Shown one piece after another: positions 1-7,048 of a DNA stretch of 20,711 nucleotides. The position numbers and the translations under genes were made by a program. Numbering within the stretch: the first letter of the stretch is position 1; each line of letters opens with the position of its first letter. Origin of the DNA: DATKMG01 sp035541995 (lineage in GTDB: Bacteria; Acidobacteriota; Terriglobia; Versatilivoradales; Versatilivoraceae); assembly GCA_035541995.1 (NCBI GenBank), contig DATKMG010000224.1, forward strand, positions 1-20,711. Direction: 5' to 3'. The notes under the pieces were generated by a model. The model did not search any database and was not told where the DNA came from. It saw only the letters and a list, made by a program, of their open reading frames with translations.

Positions 1-1024
1 CAGCGACCAGGCCTTCTCTGACGTCGTCCCCCGTCAGGTTTTCCTTGACATCCTTAAAAAGCCCCGAAGCTTGGCCGTAATTGTTGATAGTACGAGTCAG
101 AGCGGAACGGAATCCCGAAAGGTGGGTACCTCCGTCTACCGTGTTGATGTTGTTGGCAAAGGAAAAAACGTTTTCCGCATAGGTATCGTTATATTGGATG
201 GCAAGTTCTATGTTGACACTGTCTTTGGTCGACTCAAAGTAGATTGGTGGTTCATGCAAAACCGTTTTGTTCTTGTTGAGGTGTTTGACGAATTCAGAGA
301 TTCCCCCCAAATATCGGAACTCGTGCCTCCTATCCGAGCGCTCGTCCGTTATGGTGATGACCACGCCCTTGTTGAGAAACGAGAGTTCCCTCAGTCGTTG
401 AGACAGCGTGTCAAAATTGAATTCGCTGGTCTCTAAAATGGTCGTATCCGGTTTGAAAGTGATTTTGGTTCCTCGCCGGTCGGTGTGACCCGTTTCCTGC
501 AAGGGTTCCAGGGGCTTGCCCCGTCGGTAGGACTGCTGATAGACCTTAGAGTCACGCCAGATTTCCAGCTCCAGTTCCTCGGAAAGTGCATTGACACAGG
601 AGACGCCCACCCCATGAAGCCCACCCGAGACTTTGTAGCTGTTGCTGTCGAATTTTCCTCCTGCGTGGAGCGTGGTCATTACCACTTCAGCCGCCGATTT
701 TCCCTCCCCCGTGTGGAAGTCCACTGGAATTCCTCGGCCGTTATCCACCACAGTAACTGAGTTATCGACATGGATGGTGACTTCGACCCGATCACAATAG
801 CCGGCCAAGGCTTCATCGACCGAATTGTCGACCACTTCGTAAACAAGGTGATGCAGACCTAACTCGCCGGTCGAACCGATATACATGGCTGGTCTTTTGC
901 GAACGGCTTCCAACCCTTCCAGCACCTTGATGCTCGAGGCATCGTAAGTGGGGTCATCATGATTCATGGTTGTATTGGCATCATTGCCATGGTTGCTCGG
1001 CTTGACCGCTTCTTTTTCTTTCAT
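1..1024 (-). CDS. gyrB: DNA gyrase subunit B, N-terminal part (runs off left edge)
   Basis: This is the ATPase subunit of DNA gyrase, which with GyrA introduces negative supercoils. About 341 codons are visible without a stop; the C-terminal half lies beyond position 1. The GHKL ATPase fold is clear: EVVDNSVDEALAG (ATP/Mg-binding Asn near residue 67), VVDNGRGIP (Asp94) and the ATP-lid segment GGLHGVGVS. A second ATG at 967, which starts MNHDDPTYDAS, is equally possible; neither start has a convincing Shine-Dalgarno. I chose 1024 because the frame is open from there and GyrB N-termini vary in length. The gene follows dnaN in the same direction after about 176 bp, with no recF between them. ParE is a less likely alternative given the dnaA-dnaN context. 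Confidence 0.95.
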   Translation of the reverse strand, partial: MKEKEAVKPSNHGNDANTTMNHDDPTYDASSIKVLEGLEAVRKRPAMYIGSTGELGLHHLVYEVVDNSVDEALAGYCDRVEVTIHVDNSVTVVDNGRGIPVDFHTGEGKSAAEVVMTTLHAGGKFDSNSYKVSGGLHGVGVSCVNALSEELELEIWRDSKVYQQSYRRGKPLEPLQETGHTDRRGTKITFKPDTTILETSEFNFDTLSQRLRELSFLNKGVVITITDERSDRRHEFRYLGGISEFVKHLNKNKTVLHEPPIYFESTKDSVNIELAIQYNDTYAENVFSFANNINTVDGGTHLSGFRSALTRTINNYGQASGLFKDVKENLTGDDVREGLVA

Positions 1025-1200
1025 GCTTTTTTATTGACCGGCCTGACTCACAGAATCTGCTCGCAGTTAGGACTCGGCCCTGGGCCCTTGCAGGGTCGCG
1101 AGAACTGGTTTCCGGTTTTGTCGGGAGAGAAAATAGACAGCCTTCTTGTCAGAACTTGAATCCTAATCGTGGCGTCAGAAGCTGGGATAGGTTCCCTCGT

Positions 1201-2313
1201 TCAAACCCGCATGGGCATTACGATATAGCGGTACAGATACTCTTCTTCCGTGGCTGGCCTCAACTGTCCGGCACTCTGCTCGTCCTTAAACTCAAAGCTG
1301 ACAGAGGCGTCTTCGGTGACCCCAAGGAAGTCCAAGAGGTATTGACAATTGAACCCGATTTGCATGGGACCTGCGCCATAGCTGGTTTCTAGGGTTTCCT
1401 TGGCTTCCCCTAATTCCACGTTGCTAGAACTGATCTCAAGCTTGTTATTGCTCAGGAGCATCTTAATCGCTCGAGACTTGTCGTCGGCCAGAAGCGCAAC
1501 TCGTCGAATCGCCGCAGTGATTTCCTCCCGATTCAGGACCAACGTCCGGTTATTCTCTTTTGGCAAGACTGCTTCGTAGTTAGGGAATTGCCCACTGAGC
1601 ATCCGCGAAAACATCAAGCGGTTTTTTATGCGGAAGAACAGGTGGGTGTCGTCCTTCCCAAAACTGACCAGGTCCTCTTCACCACATTCTGCCAACAACC
1701 GCTGCAGTTCAGCCAGGGCCTTTCGGGGTATCAGCACCCTTACCTCACTGGTCAGGTGGTCAAAATTCTGTTGTTTCTCAATGAATGACAAGCGGTGCCC
1801 ATCTGTTGCCACCATCGTGACACTTAAGGGCCTAACCAAGAGCAACGAACCATTCAGAGTGTAACGGGATTCCTCACTGGCAATTGCAAAAATGGTTTTA
1901 TTGATTAAATTCAATAACACCCCGGAAGGAAGATCCACCACTGGTTCCTTCATTTCCGGTATGGCTGGAAAATTGTCTTTTGGAAGCCCAACCACCTTGA
2001 ACGAAGACGACGCGCAGTTGATCTGCAGCCAGTTGTTCTCCAGTTTCTTGATTTTGACCTCTGCATCAGGAAGTGAACGAATGATGTCTAGAAAACTCTT
2101 AGCCGGAGTTGTGATGGCGCCTTCCTTTTTCACCTTAGCCGGGCAGGAACTCCGAATTCCAACATCCAAGTCAGTGGCCGACAGTTGAAGTCTGTCACTC
2201 CCGGCATCCAATAACAAGTTGGCAAGAATTGGAATAGTTGTCTTCTTCTCGACAACTCCTTGAGCCAAGCTAACTTCCCGAAGTAGATCAAACTTCTTCA
2301 GAGTCAATTCCAT
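1201..2313 (-). CDS. dnaN: DNA polymerase III beta sliding clamp
   Basis: This encodes the ring-shaped processivity clamp that tethers DNA polymerase III to DNA. The protein is 370 residues, close to the family norm of about 366, and should form three repeated clamp domains of about 120 residues each. The N-terminus (MELTLKKFDLLREVSLAQGV) and the C-terminal MPMRV tail are typical; that C-terminal region contributes to the pocket that binds clamp partners. ATG is used, with only a weak AGGA about 10 nt upstream. The gene lies downstream of dnaA in the same direction, but a 237-bp gap with its own predicted promoter (2456-2484) and DnaA boxes separates them, so it is probably transcribed at least partly on its own. 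Confidence 0.97.
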   Translation of the reverse strand: MELTLKKFDLLREVSLAQGVVEKKTTIPILANLLLDAGSDRLQLSATDLDVGIRSSCPAKVKKEGAITTPAKSFLDIIRSLPDAEVKIKKLENNWLQINCASSSFKVVGLPKDNFPAIPEMKEPVVDLPSGVLLNLINKTIFAIASEESRYTLNGSLLLVRPLSVTMVATDGHRLSFIEKQQNFDHLTSEVRVLIPRKALAELQRLLAECGEEDLVSFGKDDTHLFFRIKNRLMFSRMLSGQFPNYEAVLPKENNRTLVLNREEITAAIRRVALLADDKSRAIKMLLSNNKLEISSSNVELGEAKETLETSYGAGPMQIGFNCQYLLDFLGVTEDASVSFEFKDEQSAGQLRPATEEEYLYRYIVMPMRV

Positions 2314-2427
2314 AAGCTAATATTCCTGGCTTTTCTAAAAATAACTCATCAATCTAAATAGAAGTAACAGTGGACGCCACCAAATAGCGGAAATTCGTCT
2401 AATATATTTCCATTCTGCCAATTAACC

Positions 2428-2436
2428 TGTGGAAAA
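2428..2436 (-). promoter_or_regulatory. DnaA box (TTTTCCACA)
   Basis: A perfect match to the DnaA-binding consensus TTWTNCACA on the minus strand. It lies about 20 bp downstream of the -10 element of the predicted dnaN promoter, so DnaA bound here could both serve the origin and affect dnaN transcription. Confidence 0.65.
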
Positions 2437-2455
2437 CTCACGCACCCCATTTAGA

Positions 2456-2484
2456 ATTGTACACTAAACGGTCAACGTTTCCAA
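2456..2484 (-). promoter_or_regulatory. Predicted dnaN promoter
   Basis: Read on the minus strand, TTGGAA (2484-2479) is followed after 17 bp by TACAAT (2461-2456), which matches TATAAT at five of six positions. This is a sigma-70-type promoter with ideal spacing that points into dnaN and would give a leader of roughly 135 nt. It lies between the two DnaA boxes. Confidence 0.6.
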
Positions 2485-2531
2485 GAGCGATCAAGAATGC
2501 ACAGCTTCCAAACAGGCCAGCCAGCACTGGG

Positions 2532-2540
2532 TGTGGAAAA
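2532..2540 (-). promoter_or_regulatory. DnaA box (TTTTCCACA)
   Basis: The second copy of the same nonamer in the same orientation, just beyond the dnaA stop codon and upstream of the predicted dnaN -35 element. Two identical consensus matches within 113 bp of an AT-rich gap are unlikely to be chance. Confidence 0.65.
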
Positions 2541-2550
2541 AGCCCCCTTC

Positions 2551-3864
2551 TTACTGGAAGGATTCCAAAAACATGCTGATGAGGTTGTGGAAATCCTTGT
2601 TCTTATTTTTTAATTCTTCGATCTTATGGATTGAGTGAAGTACCGTCGTGTGGTGCTTCCCTCCAAACTCTCGGCCTATTTCGGGTAGTGAGGCTCCCGT
2701 GAGTTTACGACATAGATACATTCCTATTTGACGTGGATGCGCGATGGCTTTGGAATTGTTCTTAGACTTGAGTTCCGCAATTTTCAAGTTGAAGTATTCG
2801 GCGACGATCCGTTGGATCTGCTCAATACTGATGTGCTTTTCCTGAGACTTGAGGATGTGCTTCAAAACCTCCTGTGCCATAGACAAGGAGACTTGCTCTC
2901 CGCGTAAAGAACTGAAAGCCATGAGCCGAACCAGGGAACCTTCCAGTTCGCGGACGTTCGATTTGATCTTACTACCAATATAGAAAGCCACATTATCTGG
3001 AATTTCAAAATTCTCACTTTCTGCTTTCTTCTTTAGTATGGCCACCTTGGTCTCTAAGTCAGGCGGTTGAATGTCGGCGATCAAGCCCGACTCGAATCGA
3101 GACTGAAGCCGCTCCTGAATCGATGGAATCTCTTTGGGAAGCGCATCACTGGAAATGACAATTTGCTTTTGAGCATCGTAGAGAGCATTGAAGGTGTGGA
3201 AGAACTCTTCCTGAGTAGCTTCTTTCCCTGCAATGAACTGGATATCATCAATGAGGAGCACGTCCACATTGCGGTACTTTTCCCTCAGGGCCAAGGTCTT
3301 GTCGTACCGGATTGCGTTAATAACCTCGTTGGTGAATTTCTCCGAGGAAACGTAGTTAAGACGGACACGCCGGTCAGTAGTTTTGATCTTATGGCCGACG
3401 GCCTGCATTAGGTGGGTCTTTCCCAGTCCCACCCCCCCATAGATGAACAACGGATTGTACGCCTTCGAAGGAGCTTCGGCGACAGCCAGCGCTGCCGCGT
3501 GGGCGAATTGATTGCTGGATCCCACAACAAAACGGTCAAAGGTATACTTGGGATTTAAGAGGTATTCCACCGAATCGAAATTAAGAGTGGTCTGAATAGG
3601 AGCAACTGGGGCTTCCTTCTTGGGAGGCCCTTTCTGGCTAAGAAACACGATTCTGAGCTCTCCGAGTTGCAGTTCCCGGAGGGCAGCTTGGAGTAATTCC
3701 GAGTAGTGCCTGCTCAGCCAGTCTTCAAAAACCTGGTTGGGGACCCCCACCACGAGGGTGTCTTCGTCGATAGCTCTTAACTGGGTAGGCTTGAACCACG
3801 TGATAAAGTCCTGCCGATCAATCTTTCTTTCTATGAATTGGAGAATTTCCTGCCACGCATCCAT
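2551..3864 (-). CDS. dnaA: Chromosomal replication initiator DnaA
   Basis: This AAA+ ATPase binds DnaA boxes and melts oriC. The 437-residue protein shows the full architecture: domain I (about 1-75, including WFKPTQL), a short linker, and the AAA+ domain III with Walker A GGVGLGKT (143-150), Walker B LLIDD (203-207) and the arginine-containing SRFESGL (255-261). DNA-binding domain IV follows, with the signature GGKHHTTV (401-408). The ATG has no obvious Shine-Dalgarno; the upstream G-run is about 19 nt away. A predicted promoter at 4005-4033 would give a leader of about 135 nt. If the origin is the dnaN-dnaA gap, this gene is transcribed toward the origin, against the rightward fork. Confidence 0.98.
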   Translation of the reverse strand: MDAWQEILQFIERKIDRQDFITWFKPTQLRAIDEDTLVVGVPNQVFEDWLSRHYSELLQAALRELQLGELRIVFLSQKGPPKKEAPVAPIQTTLNFDSVEYLLNPKYTFDRFVVGSSNQFAHAAALAVAEAPSKAYNPLFIYGGVGLGKTHLMQAVGHKIKTTDRRVRLNYVSSEKFTNEVINAIRYDKTLALREKYRNVDVLLIDDIQFIAGKEATQEEFFHTFNALYDAQKQIVISSDALPKEIPSIQERLQSRFESGLIADIQPPDLETKVAILKKKAESENFEIPDNVAFYIGSKIKSNVRELEGSLVRLMAFSSLRGEQVSLSMAQEVLKHILKSQEKHISIEQIQRIVAEYFNLKIAELKSKNNSKAIAHPRQIGMYLCRKLTGASLPEIGREFGGKHHTTVLHSIHKIEELKNKNKDFHNLISMFLESFQ

Positions 3865-3983
3865 GTTAAAGGCTCACGCACAACCCCCCGCTACTGCAAG
3901 TAGAAGGGCGCCAATTTCGGTGATTATGATCCAGGGCGATGAGTTTCGATTAGGTGAACTTTATGGGTTCTGCTATCGTTGAT

Positions 3984-3997
3984 TGTCACCTATGACA
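3984..3997. promoter_or_regulatory. Inverted repeat at dnaA transcription start (possible operator)
   Basis: TGTCA, four bases, then TGACA form a perfect 5-bp-arm dyad. It begins about 8 bp downstream of the predicted dnaA -10 element, in the dnaA direction, so a bound protein would sit on the start site. The regulator is not recognisable, and short dyads do occur by chance. Confidence 0.3.
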
Positions 3998-4004
3998 GGA
4001 CCTC

Positions 4005-4033
4005 AATATACCATATAGGCAGGGTCGATTCAA
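4005..4033 (-). promoter_or_regulatory. Predicted dnaA promoter
   Basis: On the minus strand, TTGAAT (4033-4028) and TATATT (4010-4005, five of six to TATAAT) are separated by exactly 17 bp. They point toward dnaA. The left arm of a 9-bp inverted repeat touches the -35 element. Confidence 0.6.
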
Positions 4034-4053
4034 TTGCAAATGGGGCATTTGGA

Positions 4054-4082
4054 TTGACAGGGTAGGACCACTATGCTATACG
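4054..4082 (+). promoter_or_regulatory. Predicted rpmH operon promoter
   Basis: A perfect -35 TTGACA (4054-4059) is followed after 17 bp by TATACG (4077-4082), preceded by TGC as in an extended -10. It points into rpmH and would give a leader of roughly 90 nt. This strong-looking promoter probably drives rpmH, rnpA and the genes that follow. Confidence 0.65.
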
Positions 4083-4176
4083 TGATAGTTTGCAATTTAG
4101 ATCGGGCGGCTATGCATCACGCCATTGGTGCCTGCTCGATTTGAAGTCAATCTGCTCTTTCTGGAGTTTGTTCACA

Positions 4177-4311
4177 ATGCTGCCGACTTTCAGGCCAAAT
4201 AAAAGGAAGCGAGCCAAGACCCACGGGTTTCGCGAGAGGATGAGCACCCGAGCGGGTCGCCTCGTGCTCAAGAGACGTCGCAATAAAGGACGCAAACGGC
4301 TTATTCCGTAG
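4177..4311 (+). CDS. rpmH: 50S ribosomal protein L34
   Basis: This 44-residue, very basic protein is a component of the large ribosomal subunit. It aligns end to end with the family: FRPNKRKRAKTHGFR, then RAGRLVLKRRRNKGRKRL. The ATG at 4177 was chosen because it gives the usual length and N-terminus (MLPTFRPNKRKR) and has GGAG about 10 nt upstream (4163-4166). A longer in-frame start at 4090 would add a tail not seen in L34. It is the first gene of the rightward operon, followed after 10 bp by rnpA, an almost universal pairing. Confidence 0.97.
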   Translation: MLPTFRPNKRKRAKTHGFRERMSTRAGRLVLKRRRNKGRKRLIP

Positions 4312-4321
4312 TTCACTGGCA

Positions 4322-4681
4322 TTGAGCAAAAGCCCTGACAAGATTGGCCGGTTGTTGCGATCACGGGATTTTCAAAAGGTCCATGCCGAGGGCTGCAAAA
4401 TTTCAGGCCGGTGGGTGCAATTGCTTTATCTCCCCAATTTGTTGGAGGTGTCCCGTTTGGGGTTGGCAGTGGGCAGGAGACTGGGGAAAGCGGTCGAAAG
4501 GAATCGGCTGAAACGGTGGCTACGAGAGATCATCCGGCGAAACAGAGCTGCCATCGTTAATGGATTCGATGTGGTTGTCTTGGTAAGGCCACAGGCCCGG
4601 GATGCGGACTTTTCCTCGATTACTTCGGATTTTCTTGACTTATTAGCGCGCTTAAAGAAAAGAAAAGTTGGAAGCCTTTAA
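4322..4681 (+). CDS. rnpA: Ribonuclease P protein component
   Basis: This basic protein assists the RNase P RNA in maturing tRNA 5' ends. The 119-residue product has the RNase P signature RNRLKR (60-65) within GRRLGKAVERNRLKRWLRE and the expected N-terminal LLRSRDFQKVHAEG. The start appears to be TTG at 4322, 10 nt after the rpmH stop; no ATG gives the full domain. The Shine-Dalgarno is weak, suggesting translation coupled to rpmH. Its end overlaps the start of yidD by 14 bp. Confidence 0.93.
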   Translation: MSKSPDKIGRLLRSRDFQKVHAEGCKISGRWVQLLYLPNLLEVSRLGLAVGRRLGKAVERNRLKRWLREIIRRNRAAIVNGFDVVVLVRPQARDADFSSITSDFLDLLARLKKRKVGSL

Positions 4682-4886
4682 ACTAGTCATCCTGGCAATT
4701 CTTAGACTCTACAAGGGATTGGTTTCTCCCTGGTTGCCTCCAGCCTGCAGGTTCTGGCCGACGTGTTCCGAGTATTCCTATCAAGCTGTTAGCAAGTACG
4801 GAGTCTTGCGAGGCGGTGTTCTCGCAGTCAAGCGAGTCTGCAAGTGCCACCCCTTCCACTCCGGAGGGCTAGATCCCCTGCTTTGA
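4668..4886 (+). CDS. yidD: Membrane protein insertion efficiency factor YidD
   Basis: This small membrane-associated protein is thought to help YidC-dependent insertion. The 72-residue product is typical: an N-terminal amphipathic or hydrophobic helix (LVILAILRLYKGLVSPWLPP), then the family core CRFWPTCSEYS and VCKCHPFHSGGLDP. The apparent start is TTG at 4668, inside the end of rnpA, behind a purine-rich AAAGAAAAGAAAAG stretch; overlap with rnpA is common in this cluster. The gap to yidC is 24 bp. Confidence 0.92.
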   Translation: MEAFKLVILAILRLYKGLVSPWLPPACRFWPTCSEYSYQAVSKYGVLRGGVLAVKRVCKCHPFHSGGLDPLL

Positions 4887-4910
4887 TTCTGGAGGATCGA
4901 GCGTAGACGT

Positions 4911-6608
4911 ATGCAAATGGAAAGACGCCTCTTAATAGCTTTTGCGCTGTCGTTCTTGGTGATCATGCTCTCTCGCTCTCTCTGGGAACCCGCAAGGGTC
5001 CCTAGCTCAAAGGCTCCGTCGGCCCCTGTTTCTGCCCCGCCCAAAAGGAATTCGGAGACCCTGCCTAGTAACTTGGCAGAAGTTGCGGTTCCTGAAAGCC
5101 GCTCGGCCGGAAGCGAGAAGACATTCGAAATTGAAACCGATCTGCAAAAGCTGGTTATTTCTAACAAAGGCGCTGAGGTCAAGAGCTGGATTCTCAAACG
5201 ATATCGGGACAACAACGGGAGAGCTCTGAACCTCTTGGATGCGAGAAAAGTCGAGTCTTTCGGGGCTCCGTTTGTCGTCAGGGTGGACCGTGAGGAGTCT
5301 GTGACTAAAGAGTTGGCCGGCGCTCTGTTTGCCTGTGAGAGTCCCGTGCGAATTAATCTGGCTGGACAAGACTCTTTGGCGCAATCTCTCACTTTTGAAT
5401 ATGCCAATGGCAAACTCCGCGCGACCAAGTCAATCCGCCTCGTGCCCAATTCCTATAAAGTCCAAGTCATTAGCCAGGTCTGGATCAACGGGCGGCCCAG
5501 CGATCACTTTCTGATCTGGCCGTCGGGCTTTGGTGACTCGGCAGCGGATGAGAGGACCTCACTCCACGCCGCTCTGTATCGAAATGCTCAGAAGATCACG
5601 CGACTCAAGGCCGACAAGATCGAGGCGGAGCAGGAGATCTCCGGAACCTTCGATTTTGTGGGGGTGGAGGACCAGTACTTTGCCGCGTTGTTTCTTCCTG
5701 TGAATTCTGAACCCATGACTCGAATTCTGCTGGGGCGGAACGAAAGTGTGCTCGAAAGCGGCAAGAAGCAGTTCCTTCCAAGCGCCGGAGTGTGGGTGAG
5801 TGCGCAGGAGTCACAAGGCCTGAGCGTATTCGTTGGCCCGAAGGACACGGGGATCCTTGCCAAAGTTGGCCCCAACCTGATTGACATCATCGATTACGGA
5901 TGGTTTGGGATAGTGGCTCGACCATTGTTTCTTGCATTAAAGGTGATCTATGGGTTCGCTAAGAACTATGGATTAGCTATTATAATCTTGACTATATTGA
6001 TCAACTTAGCTTTATTTCCATTGCGCTACAAGTCGATGGTGTCGGCCCAGAAGATGCAAAAGGTGCAACCCCAGATGAAGGCCATCCAGGAAAAATACAA
6101 GAAGCTGAAGCCTACCGATCCCAAGCGTCAGCAAATGAACACGGAAGTGATGGCCTTATACAAGCAACACGGAGTCAATCCCTTAGGGGGATGCCTGCCT
6201 TTGCTTCTACAAATGCCTTTCTTCCTGGCCTTTTACAATCTATTATCGGTTTCCATTGAATTGCGACAGGCCCCGTTCGTTTTCTGGATCAAGGATCTGT
6301 CAGCATATGACCACACGTTCATACTCCCCGTCCTAATGACCCTTTCGATGGTTGTATCTCAGAAGATGACTCCGACCCCTTCTGCCGACCCCGTTCAGGC
6401 CAAGATGATGTTGGCCATGCCACTCGTATTTGGGTTTATGCTGGCGTTCACTTCCAGTGGACTAGTGCTCTATTGGTTGACCAGCAATCTGACAGGAATC
6501 GGACAGCAATACTTCATGAACAAGTACGGACCCACGGCCTCCAACCAGCCGGCCAAGAGGGGTCACGATGGCAAAAGAGGATCCATTCGAAAAGACTCGC
6601 GGCAGTGA
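4911..6608 (+). CDS. yidC: Membrane protein insertase YidC
   Basis: YidC inserts and folds inner-membrane proteins, alone or with Sec. At 565 residues it is the long diderm form: an N-terminal transmembrane anchor (about 7-22), a proline-rich linker, a large periplasmic beta-sandwich domain (about 70-330) and a C-terminal insertase core with several membrane helices from about residue 345. The conserved hydrophilic-groove arginine is present in FPLRYKS (Arg372), followed by the cytoplasmic helical hairpin (QKMQKVQPQMKAIQEKYK). The periplasmic domain supports a Gram-negative cell plan. ATG 4911 lies 15 nt after GGAGG; the ATG at 4917 is an alternative. The C-terminal tail is basic, which may aid ribosome contact. 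Confidence 0.97.
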   Translation: MQMERRLLIAFALSFLVIMLSRSLWEPARVPSSKAPSAPVSAPPKRNSETLPSNLAEVAVPESRSAGSEKTFEIETDLQKLVISNKGAEVKSWILKRYRDNNGRALNLLDARKVESFGAPFVVRVDREESVTKELAGALFACESPVRINLAGQDSLAQSLTFEYANGKLRATKSIRLVPNSYKVQVISQVWINGRPSDHFLIWPSGFGDSAADERTSLHAALYRNAQKITRLKADKIEAEQEISGTFDFVGVEDQYFAALFLPVNSEPMTRILLGRNESVLESGKKQFLPSAGVWVSAQESQGLSVFVGPKDTGILAKVGPNLIDIIDYGWFGIVARPLFLALKVIYGFAKNYGLAIIILTILINLALFPLRYKSMVSAQKMQKVQPQMKAIQEKYKKLKPTDPKRQQMNTEVMALYKQHGVNPLGGCLPLLLQMPFFLAFYNLLSVSIELRQAPFVFWIKDLSAYDHTFILPVLMTLSMVVSQKMTPTPSADPVQAKMMLAMPLVFGFMLAFTSSGLVLYWLTSNLTGIGQQYFMNKYGPTASNQPAKRGHDGKRGSIRKDSRQ

Positions 6609-6617
6609 TGGAGGGTC

Positions 6618-7046
6618 ATGACTCTGGAGGATTTTTTCAGCGTATTCGTGCGAAGTACGCGGTTGCATGTCAGCTATGAGATCCAACGTCAGCCAGAAGA
6701 CGTCGGGGTCAACTTCTGGGGCGAAGATGCCCCCATCCTGCTGGCGCGAAATGCGGAAGTAGTGCGGGCTTTGGAATATCTAGCCAATCACCTTTTTGAA
6801 AAGCAGGAGGGGCGGAAAATCCAAGTCGATTGTCAGGGGTATCGAGCGATTCGGGCTGAAGAACTTCGCCTCATGGCCTTAACAGCTGCTGAGAAAGTGA
6901 AACGACTTGGGAAGCCGTTTCCTTTGAGCCCGATGTCTCCGGATGAACGGCGCATTATCCACTTGGCCCTTGCCGACGAAATTGACCTGCGTACCGAAAG
7001 CGAGGGTTTCGGGGAGAATCGCAAGGTGGTCATCTATCCCAAGTAG
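6618..7046 (+). CDS. Jag/KhpB-like KH-R3H RNA-binding protein, short form
   Basis: This protein is probably a cytoplasmic single-stranded nucleic acid binder. It sits in the usual place for jag (khpB), between yidC and mnmE. The 142-residue product lacks the N-terminal Jag_N domain. A KH-like region covers roughly 15-75, but the glycine loop that normally reads GRRG is ARNA (43-46), so the GXXG contact is missing. The C-terminal R3H motif is present: Arg111-x3-His115 in PDERRIIHLALAD, followed by the GFGENRKVVIYP ending typical of the family. GGAGGG ends only two bases before the ATG, an unusually short spacing, so the start is not certain. The gap to mnmE is 2 bp. Confidence 0.8.
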   Translation: MTLEDFFSVFVRSTRLHVSYEIQRQPEDVGVNFWGEDAPILLARNAEVVRALEYLANHLFEKQEGRKIQVDCQGYRAIRAEELRLMALTAAEKVKRLGKPFPLSPMSPDERRIIHLALADEIDLRTESEGFGENRKVVIYPK

Positions 7047-7048
7047 TC

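Larger units (their letters stand above)
2314..2550. other. oriC: Candidate replication origin (dnaN-dnaA intergenic region)
   Basis: This 237-bp gap is visibly AT-rich, especially at 2314-2425. It carries two copies of a DnaA box, TTTTCCACA on the minus strand, at 2428-2436 and 2532-2540; both fit the consensus TTWTNCACA and have the same orientation. A run of [T/A]A[G/A] triplets (AAATAGAAGTAA, 2356-2367) resembles DnaA-trio elements, but it lies about 60 bp from the nearest box, farther than in known origins. In several bacteria the unwinding region lies between dnaA and dnaN, so this is the best oriC candidate here. Two perfect boxes is few for an origin, and weaker boxes could exist. Confidence 0.6.
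3865..4176. other. Divergent regulatory region between dnaA and rpmH
   Basis: This 312-bp region contains no gene that I can support. It holds two back-to-back promoters (dnaA leftward, rpmH rightward, with their -35 boxes about 20 bp apart). A TGTCA-N4-TGACA inverted repeat lies near the predicted dnaA transcription start. A pair of perfect 9-bp inverted arms, AATTGCAAA (4032-4040) and TTTGCAATT (4089-4097), encloses the rpmH promoter. One imperfect DnaA-box-like sequence (TTGTTCACA, 4168-4176) abuts the rpmH start codon. No perfect DnaA box was found, so this is a weaker oriC candidate than the dnaN-dnaA gap. Confidence 0.6.

Noticed and set aside
741..749. TTATCCACC, one mismatch from a DnaA box
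   Set aside because: It is the antisense of the conserved VVDNGRG codons of gyrB, so coding constraint explains it.
2456..2477. TTGACC as the -35 of the dnaN promoter
   Set aside because: It is only 8 bp from the TACAAT -10; TTGGAA gives the correct 17-bp spacer.
3792..3807. Sequence with a CACGTG core resembling parS
   Set aside because: It differs from the parS consensus at about four positions outside the core, is not palindromic, and lies in the dnaA coding sequence.
4168..4176. TTGTTCACA abutting the rpmH start codon
   Set aside because: One mismatch at a constrained position and isolated; not enough to call a DnaA box.
4781..5449. 222-codon open frame antisense to yidD and yidC
   Set aside because: It is a shadow of clearly conserved genes and shows no recognisable domain or ribosome-binding site.
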